A stretch of DNA of 64,000 bases, from NCBI GenBank assembly GCA_938034875.1, contig CALHND010000019.1, forward strand, positions 1-64,000. Reading direction: 5' to 3'. The notes under the pieces were generated by a model. It made no database searches, was not told the origin of the DNA, and saw only the letters and a program-made list of their open reading frames with translations. This stretch comes from an uncultured Clostridia bacterium (GTDB taxonomy: Bacteria > Bacillota > Clostridia > Oscillospirales > Acutalibacteraceae). Positions 31,508-41,330 of this stretch are shown in pieces (position 1 is the stretch's first letter; each line of letters opens with the position of its first letter). A program made the position numbers and the translations under genes.

Positions 31508-32318
31508 TAACATCACCATCGGTCAGTATTTTCCTGCAAAATCGGTAATTCACCGAGCCGATCCACGAATAAAAATTTTGCTCACTATTGCAACAATTGT
31601 AATACTTTTTGTAGCAGATGGTTTTGTTTCTATTGGCGTGTGTGCGCTGTTTAGCTTGATAATCATGGTTTTAACTCGCATACCGATAAAAATGTATTTT
31701 AAAACGCTTAAGGCAATTTGGGTAGTGCTTTTGCTAACGGCTGTGCTTAATGTATTTTATATTTCGGGTAATGGCGAGCCACTATTTAAATGGAAATTCA
31801 TATCAATTTATCCCGAGGGTATTGAACGTGCAGTTTTCATAGCAATTCGTATAATTTTAATGCTTATAATCAGCTCTGCGCTGACCTATACCACTTCGCC
31901 CACTGAACTAACCGATGCGATAGAGCGCCTGCTTTCACCGCTAAAACTAATCGGTCTCGGCAACGCAGTTCATGTTTTTGCAATGATGATGTCAATTGCG
32001 CTGCGTTTCATTCCCACACTGATTGAAGAAACCGATAAAATCATGTCGGCACAAAAGGCCAGAGGAGCAGACATGGATTCGGGCGGACTGATTAAACGAG
32101 TAAAGGCACTGCTTCCAATTATGATACCGCTGCTGTTTTCATCGGTGCGCCGCGCATATGATCTTGCCATAGCGATGGAATGCCGTTGCTACAACGGCGG
32201 AAACGGCAGAACAAAAATGAAGCAGCTTCATTTGCAAATGAGAGATTTATTTTTATCATTTGCTACAGTAATCTTTTTGGCTGTAATAATACTGCTTCGA
32301 ATTTTTCCGATAATCTGA
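31500..32318 (+). CDS. ecfT: Energy-coupling factor transmembrane protein EcfT
   Basis: 272 residues from ATG 31500 (GGTGG 8 nt ahead; overlap with ecfA2). About five to six membrane segments. The coupling helices carry the two characteristic Ala-Arg-Gly motifs: AQKARGAD and the related AMECRCYNGG, the second with Cys-Arg-Cys in place of the Arg-Gly form. EcfT links the ATPases to the S components. Confidence 0.94.
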   Translation: MLSNITIGQYFPAKSVIHRADPRIKILLTIATIVILFVADGFVSIGVCALFSLIIMVLTRIPIKMYFKTLKAIWVVLLLTAVLNVFYISGNGEPLFKWKFISIYPEGIERAVFIAIRIILMLIISSALTYTTSPTELTDAIERLLSPLKLIGLGNAVHVFAMMMSIALRFIPTLIEETDKIMSAQKARGADMDSGGLIKRVKALLPIMIPLLFSSVRRAYDLAIAMECRCYNGGNGRTKMKQLHLQMRDLFLSFATVIFLAVIILLRIFPII

Positions 32319-32336
32319 TATTTTGGAGGTGTTTTT

Positions 32337-33137
32337 TTGAGACGGGTAATGCTTACATTACGCTATGATGGTACAGCATACCACGGTTGGCAGGTACAGA
32401 ATAATGCCGTTACTGTTCAGTGGGTTTTACAGAATGCGGCCGAGCTTGTGCTCGGCACACGCCCTGATATTACCGGATGCAGTCGCACCGACTCGGGCGT
32501 TCACGCTAATATGTTTTGCTGTCACCTTGATCTTGAAAAAAACATTACCGATGATAAATTTGTACGCGCGCTAAATGCTCATTTGCCCGATGATATTGCC
32601 GTTTACGGCTGTCAAACTGTAAATGACGACTTTCATGCGCGTTACAGTTGTATAGGAAAGAATTATATTTATAAAATTTACGACTTTCCGCATCGAAATC
32701 CGTTTTATAACGGTTATGCGTTACATACAAATAAAGCGGTTGATGTACAGCTACTTAATACAGCAGCAAAGCATTATGTTGGCACACATGATTTTTCAGG
32801 TTTCTGCTCATCCGGCTCGTCCGTAAAGGACACGGTCAGGACTGTTAGCGATGCTTCGGTTACACGGCAGGGAGATACCGTAATTTTTTCCGTAACAGCC
32901 GATGGCTTTTTATATAACATGGTGCGCATTATGGTTGGTACGCTGCTTTCCGTTGCCGAAGGAAAGATTTTTGCTGATGAAATACCTGATATAATTAATT
33001 TATGCGACCGAAAGCGTGCAGGAAAAACTGCTGCAGCACACGGTTTGTATCTTAATAAAGTCTATTACGATAACGGAGGTGACTTCATTGGAATATCAGC
33101 GCAAAAAAGTCCAGAAAATAAAGGCAGCAAAGCCTGA
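32337..33137 (+). CDS. truA: tRNA pseudouridine(38-40) synthase TruA
   Basis: 266 residues from TTG 32337 (GGAGGTG 6 nt ahead); an ATG four codons later is the alternative. RYDGTAYHGWQ and the catalytic D52 in GCSRTDSGVHA are diagnostic. Also present are NYIYKIYD and FLYNMVRIMVGTL. It modifies the anticodon stem of many tRNAs. The ecf-truA order is conserved in Firmicutes. Its 3' end overlaps the next frame by about 50 bp. Confidence 0.97.
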   Translation: MRRVMLTLRYDGTAYHGWQVQNNAVTVQWVLQNAAELVLGTRPDITGCSRTDSGVHANMFCCHLDLEKNITDDKFVRALNAHLPDDIAVYGCQTVNDDFHARYSCIGKNYIYKIYDFPHRNPFYNGYALHTNKAVDVQLLNTAAKHYVGTHDFSGFCSSGSSVKDTVRTVSDASVTRQGDTVIFSVTADGFLYNMVRIMVGTLLSVAEGKIFADEIPDIINLCDRKRAGKTAAAHGLYLNKVYYDNGGDFIGISAQKSPENKGSKA

Positions 33138-34563
33138 TGATAAACGCCGAACCGTAAAAAGTCCACAAAAAAATCCTCAGAATAGCGCAGAAATGCATGC
33201 TCGCGATGTTGGATTCGATATCGACGATATTCCGATGTCCCCTAAAAAAAGCAGTGTCATTCACGAAAAAAACATTGACATTGCACCAAAACACAAAGAT
33301 ATTCCTATCGGTTCACGAAGGATTAAAAACGAAGAGGATGTTAGGCGAAATCCAGGCGCGACTAGGTCAATAAAAAGAAGCTCGTCCCCGAGCAAACATC
33401 AAAATTTGCAGCTTATTATCGGTGGAAAGCTTGAACGTTTAAAACAGCGCAAAAAAACGCTTATTTCTACTGCAGTCATACTTGCAGTTTCATTTGCAAT
33501 ACTTATTGCATCGTTAGTAACACCCGCAAGCCTTATCGAGCTTATGCAAAACAATTTTACATCATGGGGCAGCGGCGATGGTATGCCGGTAAAAATAAGC
33601 GGTGTGAATACACTTAGTTTGCAGACACGAAATAATACTGCTTTTGTTTTGACCGATACGCGAGTTTGTGCTTATAACAGCTCAGGCAAGCTTATTCAGA
33701 ACATACAGCATGGATACTCAAATCCGCAAATGTATGTTTCCGACTCGCGCACCTTGGTATATGATCGCGGTGGAATGAAGCTCAGAATTGACACACTTAA
33801 TACAAACATTGCTAATAAAACACTTGCGCAAAAGATAACAACGGCAACGCTGTCTGATTGCGGGAAAGTGGGAATCATCACTAAGGGCGAAAAATCGGCG
33901 TCGCAGCTTGTTGTATCTGATAAAACCTTCAGCAAATTTTTGGCGTGGTCATCTACCGCACGACTTACTGCAGTTGCACTAAGCAGAAACGGCAAAAGTG
34001 CGGCAGTTTCGGCTGTAACATCAGAATCGGGTAATTTTAAATCCGTTGTTTATTTGCTCGATATTTCTGGCACCAGCATTACGCAAACCGGACAAATAGA
34101 GTTTGAAGGTGTACCCATTGTAACACTTGAAACGGTCGGCAATCGCGTTATTGCCGTCGGTACCAATACAGTAAGCAGCTTTAAATTTGGCGGTGGCGAC
34201 CGTGTTGATAAAACAATCGACTATTTAAAGAGTGTTAATTTCCAGTCAAATAACAAAATTACTATTATGGATAATCCGTCAAACAATATTCAGCAAACTC
34301 GTATTACAATGTTAAATAAATCTCTTGCAGAAAAATTATCTGTTACAATAAACGGTAACGTCGATTATGCATGTATTGCAGATGACGGAATAGCCGTAAT
34401 AAATAACCATATGCTCATCATGTATGACAAAACCGGCAATGAAGTAAGCCGAAGCGATATAGGGTATGAGGGAACGCGCATTGCCTCCTATCGTGGCGGC
34501 GCCGTAGTAGTATCGGATATGCAAATGGATTACTATAAATACGGGGAGGCGACTAAAAAATGA
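33088..34563 (+). CDS. DUF5711 family membrane-anchored protein
   Basis: 491 residues from TTG 33088 (CGGAGGTG 5 nt ahead), overlapping truA. Layout: a basic, disordered cytoplasmic part of about 115 residues rich in Lys, Arg and Ser; one membrane segment (KTLISTAVILAVSFAILIAS); then an extracytoplasmic beta-rich domain of about 340 residues with repeated NTAFVLTDTRVCAYNSSGKLI-type blades that suggest a beta-propeller. The function is unknown. It is followed by cvpA (overlapping start) and pgsA, an order I associate with Oscillospirales. A role in the envelope is an inference. Confidence 0.75.
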   Translation: MEYQRKKVQKIKAAKPDDKRRTVKSPQKNPQNSAEMHARDVGFDIDDIPMSPKKSSVIHEKNIDIAPKHKDIPIGSRRIKNEEDVRRNPGATRSIKRSSSPSKHQNLQLIIGGKLERLKQRKKTLISTAVILAVSFAILIASLVTPASLIELMQNNFTSWGSGDGMPVKISGVNTLSLQTRNNTAFVLTDTRVCAYNSSGKLIQNIQHGYSNPQMYVSDSRTLVYDRGGMKLRIDTLNTNIANKTLAQKITTATLSDCGKVGIITKGEKSASQLVVSDKTFSKFLAWSSTARLTAVALSRNGKSAAVSAVTSESGNFKSVVYLLDISGTSITQTGQIEFEGVPIVTLETVGNRVIAVGTNTVSSFKFGGGDRVDKTIDYLKSVNFQSNNKITIMDNPSNNIQQTRITMLNKSLAEKLSVTINGNVDYACIADDGIAVINNHMLIMYDKTGNEVSRSDIGYEGTRIASYRGGAVVVSDMQMDYYKYGEATKK

Positions 34564-35276
34564 ACATAGCGGCAATAGTTTTAGATATACTGATTTTGTC
34601 AGTAGTTGCACTCGTTATTGTAAGATCTTCAAAGCGCGGATTTATGCAATCTCTTATCGGATTTTTTGGGTGCTTTGCAGTTCTTATACTTTCAGTTGTC
34701 TTTTCGTGGATTGTATCTGATTTTGCGTACGGTAGTATTGTTCGGCCACGCATCGTTTCGGGTATAGAGGATTCCATTGGTGTTGATTCTCAAGGACAGA
34801 CTGCTTCGCAAGTTATTGACGGCGCAATAGATTCAATGCCTAAATTCGTAATTCAAATGGCGCAATCGCGAGGCTTGATTGATAATTTGCAAAGCCAAGA
34901 TAAAACAGAAGAAATACGGTTGGGTGTTAGTTCAGCGGCATCGGTAATCACCGATACTGTAGCTAAGCCTGTTGTAACCGGACTTATTCAGGTCATTTCA
35001 ATGATAATTTTGTTTATTATCGGTATGTTTGGGGTAAAAATAATCTCACGTGTTCTTAATAAGTTGGTTTCGGGAAAATATCTTGGCAGCATGAATAGCT
35101 TTTTTGGCGGCCTGCTCGGAATTCCAAAGGGGCTAATATATGCAATAATTATTACATGGATAGTCGGTTTTTCTGTTTTTGTCAGTAAAAACGGCATTTT
35201 TGGAATAACGGTGCAAATAATTGAAGAAACGTATGTGTTTAAAATTATAAATTTGTTTAATCCTCTGTTAAAATAA
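34560..35276 (+). CDS. CvpA family membrane protein
   Basis: 238 residues starting in the ATGA overlap with the DUF5711 gene. Four membrane segments: N-terminal LDILILSVVALVIVRSSKRGFMQSLIGFFG is the family signature; a soluble loop of about 80 residues lies between the second and third, and KLVSGKYLGSMNSFFGGLLGIPKGLIYAIIITWI is the conserved C-terminal pair. CvpA relatives are linked to envelope integrity and colicin V production in enterics; the biochemical role is unknown. Confidence 0.85.
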   Translation: MNIAAIVLDILILSVVALVIVRSSKRGFMQSLIGFFGCFAVLILSVVFSWIVSDFAYGSIVRPRIVSGIEDSIGVDSQGQTASQVIDGAIDSMPKFVIQMAQSRGLIDNLQSQDKTEEIRLGVSSAASVITDTVAKPVVTGLIQVISMIILFIIGMFGVKIISRVLNKLVSGKYLGSMNSFFGGLLGIPKGLIYAIIITWIVGFSVFVSKNGIFGITVQIIEETYVFKIINLFNPLLK

Positions 35277-35290
35277 AGGAGATATAATAT

Positions 35291-35842
35291 ATGAAATCTG
35301 TATTTACAATACCAAACATTTTGTCTATATTTAGAATTTGCTTAATTCCATTTATAGTATGGGTTTATTTTAATGATTTGGTAAAATACAAACTTATAAT
35401 TGTTGCCGTGCTTGTGCTTATTTCCGGACTCACTGATGTTTTAGACGGCTTCATAGCACGCAGATTTAATATGATCTCTGATGTGGGAAAGGTGCTTGAC
35501 CCAATTGCCGACAAGTTGACACAGGCATCGGTGGTATTTTGTCTTGCTACAACGCATAAGGCACTGATTCCGCTGATTGTCATTATTGTCGTTAAGGAAT
35601 TTCTTATGCTTGTAGGTACAATGATTGTGATGCAGGATAAAAATATCGAAACTCCTTATGCACGCTGGTGGGGTAAGCTTGCAACTGTGGTTCTTTATGC
35701 TATTATGATAGTAATTATAGTCGGCGACTATTTCAAATGCATACCCGAAATTGTCATTACATTTATTTCGTCAGTAGCAATAGCTTTTGTTTTCTTCTCT
35801 TTTTTAAGCTATCTTAATATATATTTCAAAAAAGAGAAGTAA
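35291..35842 (+). CDS. pgsA: CDP-diacylglycerol-glycerol-3-phosphate 3-phosphatidyltransferase
   Basis: 183-residue polytopic enzyme making phosphatidylglycerol-phosphate, the committed step to acidic phospholipids. The CDP-alcohol phosphotransferase motif is complete: D49, D52-G53, A56-R57, G66, D70, D74 within SGLTDVLDGFIARRF and the following residues. N-terminus IPNILSIFRICLIPF is typical. Last gene of the co-directional block; a ClpE-like gene with another start follows after 52 bp. Confidence 0.95.
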   Translation: MKSVFTIPNILSIFRICLIPFIVWVYFNDLVKYKLIIVAVLVLISGLTDVLDGFIARRFNMISDVGKVLDPIADKLTQASVVFCLATTHKALIPLIVIIVVKEFLMLVGTMIVMQDKNIETPYARWWGKLATVVLYAIMIVIIVGDYFKCIPEIVITFISSVAIAFVFFSFLSYLNIYFKKEK

Positions 35843-35894
35843 TTTTTCTTGCTTTCCGCATGAAGCAAATTCAAAATATAAACCATGCGGAGAA

Positions 35895-38195
35895 ATGGTG
35901 ACTTATTCTATGTATCAAGTTTGTTCTAAATGTAAAAAGCGTCCTGCCATAATAAAAGTTATGCGCAAGGAGGGCGATAAACAAAGCAGCGAATGGCTGT
36001 GTATTCAGTGCGCCCGCGAAATGGGCATAAATCCTTTTGATGGCATAATGTCTGGTATGAATATGTCTGAGGAAGACATTGACAATATGACAAATGAGCT
36101 CATGAGTAATATGAATGAGCTTATGAATCCGGAAGACGCAGAAGATGGCGACAGCGAGCCTTTTGAGCCTGGCGGAGCTATGCCATTTCCGTTTCTTAAT
36201 AACGTTTTTGGCGGACAGCAGGCAAATGGGGAAAAGGCTGACGCAAAGGATGCAAAAAAGGAAAAGAAAGAAAAGAAAAAGCGTAAAATGATAGGTGCGT
36301 ATTGCACCAATCTTAATTCGCGTGCGGCTGCAGGCGAGATTGACCGTATAATTGGCAGAGATCGCGAACTTGAGCGAGTAATACAAATTTTGTCTCGTCG
36401 TACTAAAAACAATCCTTGTCTTATAGGAGAACCAGGTGTAGGTAAAACTGCTATAGCAGAAGGGCTTGCCTTGCGCATTGTGTCAGGGAATGTCCCTGCG
36501 CGCCTTTGTGACAAGGAAATACAGCTTTTGGACCTTACAGCACTTGTTGCAGGAACTCAGTTTAGAGGACAGTTTGAGGCGCGTGTAAAGGGTCTTATAG
36601 ACGAAGTTAAGGCTGCAGGAAATATTATTCTTTTCATAGACGAAGTGCATAATATGGTCAGCACCGGTGACAGCGAGGGTACTATGAATGCCGCCAATAT
36701 GCTGAAGCCTGCACTTTCTCGCGGAGAAATTCAGGTTATCGGCGCAACTACATTCAAAGAGTACCGTAAGTATATAGAAAAAGATGCGGCGCTGGAACGC
36801 CGTTTCCAACCCGTAACCGTTGAGGAACCATCGGTTGCTGATACTATAAATGTGCTTAAGGGTGTAAAGGATTACTACGAGCTATATCACTCCGTAACTC
36901 TTTCTGATGCTATTGTTACAAACGCAGTTGTATTATCCGAACGTTACATCAACGAACGATTTTTGCCGGATAAGGCAATAGATTTGCTTGATGAGGCTTG
37001 TGCGGCCGCATCCCTTAGAAATAAGGCGGCTGACAGCTTGCTGAAAACTCAGAAAAAGCTGGATGCTTTGACAGAGCAGGAAAACACACTGGCAGCAGAT
37101 GTTGAAAATATTGATTACGAAGCACTTGCGAATGTACGTGCTGAAATTGCCAAGCTAAATGATGAAAAGGCAACTCTGGAACCTCAGGCAGTAGACAATT
37201 TTGTAACTGATGACGACCTTGCCGGAGTAATTGAACTTTGGACAGGAATACCGGCAGCAAAGGTAAAAGAGTCCGGCCTGCAAAAGCTGTCTGCATTGGA
37301 GAATGCGCTTAAATCCAAGATTATTGGACAGGATACAGCCATAACCGAAATTGCAGCAGCTGTGCGCCGTTCAAGAGTACAAATAAGTCCCCGACGCAGA
37401 CCTGCATCATTCATATTTGTAGGACCCACGGGAGTGGGTAAAACCGAGCTGGTACGTGCTCTTGCAAATGAGCTTTTTGATACACCCGAATCGCTTATCC
37501 GACTTGATATGTCAGAATACATGGAGAAGCATTCAGTTTCACGACTTATAGGTGCACCTCCCGGATATGTTGGCTATGATGAAGCAGGTCAGTTGACCGA
37601 AAAAATTCGACGCAAGCCATATTCGGTCATTCTTTTTGATGAAATTGAAAAGGCACATCCTGATGTACTTAATGTACTTTTGCAGGTGCTTGACGAGGGC
37701 AGAATTACCGACGCACAGGGTCGCACAGTCAATTTTGAAAATACCATTATAGTCATGACCTCAAATGCAGGCAGTGAAAAAAAGGGCGGTTCGCTCGGTT
37801 TTGCAAAGTCAAGCTTGGATTTGACCAAGGAAAAGGTTATGAAGGCGCTTGAGGATTTCCTGCGCCCAGAATTTTTAGGCCGAATTGATGAAATTATAGT
37901 CTTTAATCAGCTCTCAGTGTCTGATTATGAGAAAATTGCCGCATTAATGCTGGATGAACTAAAACCTGTCTTGGCTGAAAAGGGGATTGACTTCACATAC
38001 GACAGTGATGTATGCGTTGATCTTGCAAAGCGCGCACATACTGCATCTGTTCGCGGTGCGCGTGATTTACGTCGTCTCGTTCGTAAAGATGTTGAGGATA
38101 AGATCGCTTCTATGCTTGTAGAACATTGTAATGATACGATCACCAAGGCTAAGGCTGTTATGGATGATGGGAAAATTAGCGTTTTATCTATATAA
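35895..38195 (+). CDS. ClpE-like AAA+ unfoldase with N-terminal zinc finger
   Basis: 766 residues with two AAA+ modules. The N-terminus is a zinc finger, C10-x2-C13 and C36-x2-C39, as in ClpE and McsA, in place of the ClpC N-repeats. A Met/Glu/Lys-rich linker runs to about 140. Module 1 has Walker A GEPGVGKT (178-185), a short coiled middle domain lies near 375-430, and module 2 has GPTGVGKT near 510. It would unfold substrates for ClpP or act alone. An ATG five codons later (35910) is an alternative start. No CtsR operator or ctsR-mcsAB genes are adjacent. It faces clpC tail to tail. Confidence 0.88.
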   Translation: MVTYSMYQVCSKCKKRPAIIKVMRKEGDKQSSEWLCIQCAREMGINPFDGIMSGMNMSEEDIDNMTNELMSNMNELMNPEDAEDGDSEPFEPGGAMPFPFLNNVFGGQQANGEKADAKDAKKEKKEKKKRKMIGAYCTNLNSRAAAGEIDRIIGRDRELERVIQILSRRTKNNPCLIGEPGVGKTAIAEGLALRIVSGNVPARLCDKEIQLLDLTALVAGTQFRGQFEARVKGLIDEVKAAGNIILFIDEVHNMVSTGDSEGTMNAANMLKPALSRGEIQVIGATTFKEYRKYIEKDAALERRFQPVTVEEPSVADTINVLKGVKDYYELYHSVTLSDAIVTNAVVLSERYINERFLPDKAIDLLDEACAAASLRNKAADSLLKTQKKLDALTEQENTLAADVENIDYEALANVRAEIAKLNDEKATLEPQAVDNFVTDDDLAGVIELWTGIPAAKVKESGLQKLSALENALKSKIIGQDTAITEIAAAVRRSRVQISPRRRPASFIFVGPTGVGKTELVRALANELFDTPESLIRLDMSEYMEKHSVSRLIGAPPGYVGYDEAGQLTEKIRRKPYSVILFDEIEKAHPDVLNVLLQVLDEGRITDAQGRTVNFENTIIVMTSNAGSEKKGGSLGFAKSSLDLTKEKVMKALEDFLRPEFLGRIDEIIVFNQLSVSDYEKIAALMLDELKPVLAEKGIDFTYDSDVCVDLAKRAHTASVRGARDLRRLVRKDVEDKIASMLVEHCNDTITKAKAVMDDGKISVLSI

Positions 38196-38213
38196 ATTAC
38201 AACTAAAGTTGTA

Positions 38214-38242
38214 TTGAGTTTAAATCTTTTATGCAATATAAT
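38214..38242 (+). promoter_or_regulatory. Promoter of the 67-residue gene
   Basis: TTGAGT (38214-38219), 17-bp spacer, TATAAT (38237-38242), directly after a small palindrome TACAAC-TAAA-GTTGTA (38198-38213). Confidence 0.65.
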
Positions 38243-38279
38243 TAAAAGCACTTTGATATTTATCTTAGGAGGGCTTGAA

Positions 38280-38483
38280 TTGTATTTTATTGTAGATTGC
38301 GAAGTTTCAGTTGATGGTGAAAGTTATTTTTCGTATGGAATTAGGTGTGGTAATATCACGGTGAACGACCTTTCTACTAATAGGGAAAAGGTACAACAAT
38401 TTGTAGACAGTTGTAATAGGTTAGAGCTGTCGCCAACACACATTTTCGATGTTGTTGAAGACTTTGTCATCGGCGATGTATAA
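38280..38483 (+). CDS. Small DUF6514-like protein (67 aa)
   Basis: Start TTG 38280 with AGGAGGG 5 nt ahead, downstream of its own promoter. Sequence: LYFIVDCEVSVDGESYFSYG, then IRCGNITVNDLSTNREKV, then LSPTHIFDVVEDFVIGDV. The pattern SYGI, a short strand, a helix with regularly spaced hydrophobics and a final HxxDVVEDF matches the small clostridial family DUF6514, of unknown function. Soluble, no Cys set. It sits alone between the two Clp ATPase genes and ends at a strong terminator. Confidence 0.6.
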   Translation: MYFIVDCEVSVDGESYFSYGIRCGNITVNDLSTNREKVQQFVDSCNRLELSPTHIFDVVEDFVIGDV

Positions 38484-38503
38484 TATAGACCCTTATATAA
38501 ATT

Positions 38504-38553
38504 AAAAAAACTCACGAAGCGGCAAAAGATGCTGTTTCGTGAGTTTTAAATTT
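38504..38553. terminator. Bidirectional terminator before clpC
   Basis: AAAACTCACGAA (38507-38518) and TTCGTGAGTTTT (38536-38547) form a 12-bp perfect stem with A- and T-runs on both sides. Confidence 0.9.
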
Positions 38554-38560
38554 ATTACGG

Positions 38561-40993
38561 TCAAGAATTTAGTTTTTCAAACAATATTTTTCCGTCTTTT
38601 TCTAAGCATGCTAGGCAGTCACCCGGCTTAATATTACCTTTCAGTATTTCTTCACTAAGTGTGTCCTCAATATGACTTTGAATAGCACGTCGCAGAGGTC
38701 TTGCACCAAAAACAGCGTCAAATCCTGCCTTTGCAACTGCATTAACTGCACTATCATCAAAGTCTATTTTTATGCCGTTTTGTTCTATCCTAGAAGTAAG
38801 TGTATCAAGCATATGCCTTGCAATTGTTCTAATATCATCCTGGCTGAGCTTTTTAAATACTATAATATCATCTACTCGATTTAAAAATTCAGGGCTGAAT
38901 GTACGTTTAAGCTCATTCATAACAGCTGATTTAATTGAACCCTCGGAGTCACCACCGCTCTCACCAAAACCAAATGAGCGCATATCGGTAATATTGCGAG
39001 CTCCAATGTTGGAGGTCATGATAATTACGGCGTTTCTAAAGTTGACCTTGCGTCCGTGTGAATCAGTTAAAACACCGTCTTCAAGTATTTGCAGAAGCAT
39101 ATTGAATATATCGGGATGTGCTTTTTCAATTTCATCGAAAAGAATTACCGAATATGGCTTGCGGCGAATTTTTTCGGTTAACTGACCTGATTCTTCATAG
39201 CCTACATATCCGGGAGGAGAACCAATTAGCTTTGAAACTGTATGCTTTTCCATGTATTCGGACATATCAAGTTTTATCATTGCATTTTCAGTGCCGAACA
39301 TTACTTCTGCCAATGCCCTGCAAAGCTCTGTTTTGCCCACACCGGTAGGGCCAAGAAATATAAATGAACCGACAGGGCGTTTTGGATCCTTAATTCCGAC
39401 CCTTCCGCGCCGAATTGCTTTTGATACTGCCGATACCGCCTCATCTTGACCTATAACTCGCTCGTGCAGCACGCTTTCCAATCTCAGCAAGCGGGAGCTT
39501 TCCTCTTCGGTAAGTTGAGTTACCGGAACTCCGGTCCAGCTTGAAACAATGTCTGCAATGTCCTGCTGTGTGACCTGTCCTGACCGATGCTCGCTGTGTT
39601 CATGCCATGAGCTTTTTAACTCAGTCAATTCTGCACGCTTTTCGTTTTCCTTATCGCGTAGTCGTGCCGCCTCTTCAAAGTTTTGTGCATTTATTGCAGA
39701 TGTTTTTTCATCTGAAATATGCTTAAGCTCGTCTTCCAATGCTTTTAGGTCAACGGGCGCAGTCATAGATCGCAATCTAACGCGCGATGCAGCCTCATCA
39801 ATTAGATCTATTGCTTTATCCGGTAAAAACCTATCAGTAATGTATCTGGTTGAAAGGTCAACAGCTGCCTTTATTGCTTCATCTGAAATTCTGACCTTGT
39901 GGTGTGCTTCGTATCGGTCGCGAAGTCCTTTCAGTACCGCAATAGTAGCTTCATTGTCGGGTTCGCCGACAGACAGCGGCTGAAATCTGCGTTCAAGTGC
40001 AGCATCTTTTTCAATAAATTTACGATACTCGTCAAGTGTAGTTGCACCGATAACCTGTATTTCGCCGCGCGAAAGTGCAGGTTTAAGCATATTGGCGGCG
40101 TCAGTAGAACCTTCAGCAGAACCAGCACCAACGATTGTGTGCAGTTCGTCTATAAACAAGATGATGTTACCCGCTTTTTTAACCTCGTTTACTGTGTTTT
40201 TAATCCTGTCTTCAAAATCGCCACGGTATTTAGTTCCTGCAACCATACCCGTTAAATCAATTGATATAATGCGCTTGTCCCTTAAAATCTCAGGGACCTC
40301 TTCGTCGGCAATTTTTAGTGCAAGACCCTCTGCAATAGCAGTTTTACCCACACCCGGCTCGCCAATAAGACACGGATTATTTTTTGTGCGGCGGGTTAGG
40401 ATTTGAATCAGTCGGTCAATTTCCTTATTTCTGCCTATAACAGGGTCAAGTCTGCCGGCCTTAGCTTCTGCGGTTAGGTCGCGCCCGAATTGGTCAATTG
40501 CGGGGGTATGGCTTTTTTCCTTATTTGCTTCGGACTGTTTTGATGACGGGGCCTGCGATCCTGCCGCACGCTCTAAATCCAGTAATAATCGTGCAGTATC
40601 AATTCCCATTTCTGTAAGAAATTTAACTGCGTAATTTTCATTTTCCTCAAGTATGCTAATCAGTAAATGCTCAGTTCCGACAAAAGTGTTGCCCATTTGG
40701 CGTGCGGCAGTCAGAGCTATTTCAATTATTCTTTTTGCCCTCGGCGTAAACCGTTCAGGGGTAAGAAGCGTTCTGCCACCTTTACCGACTGTAGCTTCAA
40801 GAATTTGCTCAATGTCGCTTGCCGAAACGCCTTTTTCTCTTAATATATTTGCGCCGGTGCCGCTGCCTTCGCGTAGTATTCCGATAAGCAAATGCTCGCT
40901 GCCGATATAAGTGTGGCCAAGTGCCTGTGCGGATTCAACCGCAAGATTGAGCGCAGTGTTTGCTTTACCCGTAAATCCGTTAAATTTATACAT
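38561..40993 (-). CDS. clpC: ATP-dependent Clp protease ATP-binding subunit ClpC
   Basis: 810 residues from the ATG at 40991-40993 (AAAGGAA 6 nt ahead). Two Clp N-repeats (about 1-145; [14 protein letters not shown] and [14 protein letters not shown]) are followed by AAA+ module 1 with GEPGVGKT, a UVR-like middle domain ([16 protein letters not shown]) and module 2 with GPTGVGKT, then a short C-terminal tail. It partners with ClpP in protein quality control. It is monocistronic, unlike the Bacillus ctsR-mcsA-mcsB-clpC operon, and I see no heptad CtsR repeat (GGTCAAA type) upstream. Confidence 0.96.
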   Translation of the reverse strand: MYKFNGFTGKANTALNLAVESAQALGHTYIGSEHLLIGILREGSGTGANILREKGVSASDIEQILEATVGKGGRTLLTPERFTPRAKRIIEIALTAARQMGNTFVGTEHLLISILEENENYAVKFLTEMGIDTARLLLDLERAAGSQAPSSKQSEANKEKSHTPAIDQFGRDLTAEAKAGRLDPVIGRNKEIDRLIQILTRRTKNNPCLIGEPGVGKTAIAEGLALKIADEEVPEILRDKRIISIDLTGMVAGTKYRGDFEDRIKNTVNEVKKAGNIILFIDELHTIVGAGSAEGSTDAANMLKPALSRGEIQVIGATTLDEYRKFIEKDAALERRFQPLSVGEPDNEATIAVLKGLRDRYEAHHKVRISDEAIKAAVDLSTRYITDRFLPDKAIDLIDEAASRVRLRSMTAPVDLKALEDELKHISDEKTSAINAQNFEEAARLRDKENEKRAELTELKSSWHEHSEHRSGQVTQQDIADIVSSWTGVPVTQLTEEESSRLLRLESVLHERVIGQDEAVSAVSKAIRRGRVGIKDPKRPVGSFIFLGPTGVGKTELCRALAEVMFGTENAMIKLDMSEYMEKHTVSKLIGSPPGYVGYEESGQLTEKIRRKPYSVILFDEIEKAHPDIFNMLLQILEDGVLTDSHGRKVNFRNAVIIMTSNIGARNITDMRSFGFGESGGDSEGSIKSAVMNELKRTFSPEFLNRVDDIIVFKKLSQDDIRTIARHMLDTLTSRIEQNGIKIDFDDSAVNAVAKAGFDAVFGARPLRRAIQSHIEDTLSEEILKGNIKPGDCLACLEKDGKILFEKLNS

Positions 40994-41157
40994 ATGTTTT
41001 CCTTTCTTTTTTTGCATTTTACTATATTTTAGTCTGTATGGTTAATTTTTATTCTACACAGTAACGTGTTTGTAACCAATATTTGTAAATAGCATAGTAT
41101 GATGTTGAAGGTTGGTACGGCTTATCACCGTACAGACGAAAGGAGGATAGAACGATT

Positions 41158-41307
41158 ATGTGCAATAACGGTATTTTTGGTGGCGGTAGCTGCTGCTGGA
41201 TAATTATCCTTATTCTGGTATTCCTCTTCTGCTGCGGTAATGGCTGCGGAACAGGTACTGCAGGCGATAGATGCGGCTGCAACAACAACAACGACTGCTG
41301 CTGCTAA
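41158..41307 (+). CDS. Cys-rich mini-membrane protein (49 aa)
   Basis: ATG 41158-41160 with a full AGGAGG 11 nt ahead, stop TAA 41305-41307, and a terminator 24 bp later. Of 49 residues 11 are Cys: C2, C12-13, C25-26, C30, C39, C41 and C47-49. A single hydrophobic stretch (WIIILILVFLF, 14-24) is flanked by Gly-rich and Cys-rich parts; the end is GCNNNNDCCC. It resembles the YjcZ/SscA-like class of tiny Gly-rich membrane proteins tied to sporulation, but with many more Cys. The function is unknown; metal binding or disulfide crosslinking in the spore is a possibility. Confidence 0.7.
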   Translation: MCNNGIFGGGSCCWIIILILVFLFCCGNGCGTGTAGDRCGCNNNNDCCC

Positions 41308-41330
41308 TCCTTTTGTCTAGCAGTAAAAAA

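Noticed and set aside
35871..36514. Two overlapping antisense frames of about 170 codons opposite the ClpE-like gene
   Set aside because: They cover the zinc finger and first Walker motif of a clear AAA+ protein, and have no start sites.
38772..39983. Plus-strand frames of 137-144 codons opposite clpC
   Set aside because: Complement of highly conserved ClpC sequence, Ser-rich, without initiation signals.
40994..41060. CtsR operator upstream of clpC
   Set aside because: I looked for tandem GGTCAAA heptads on either strand and found none.
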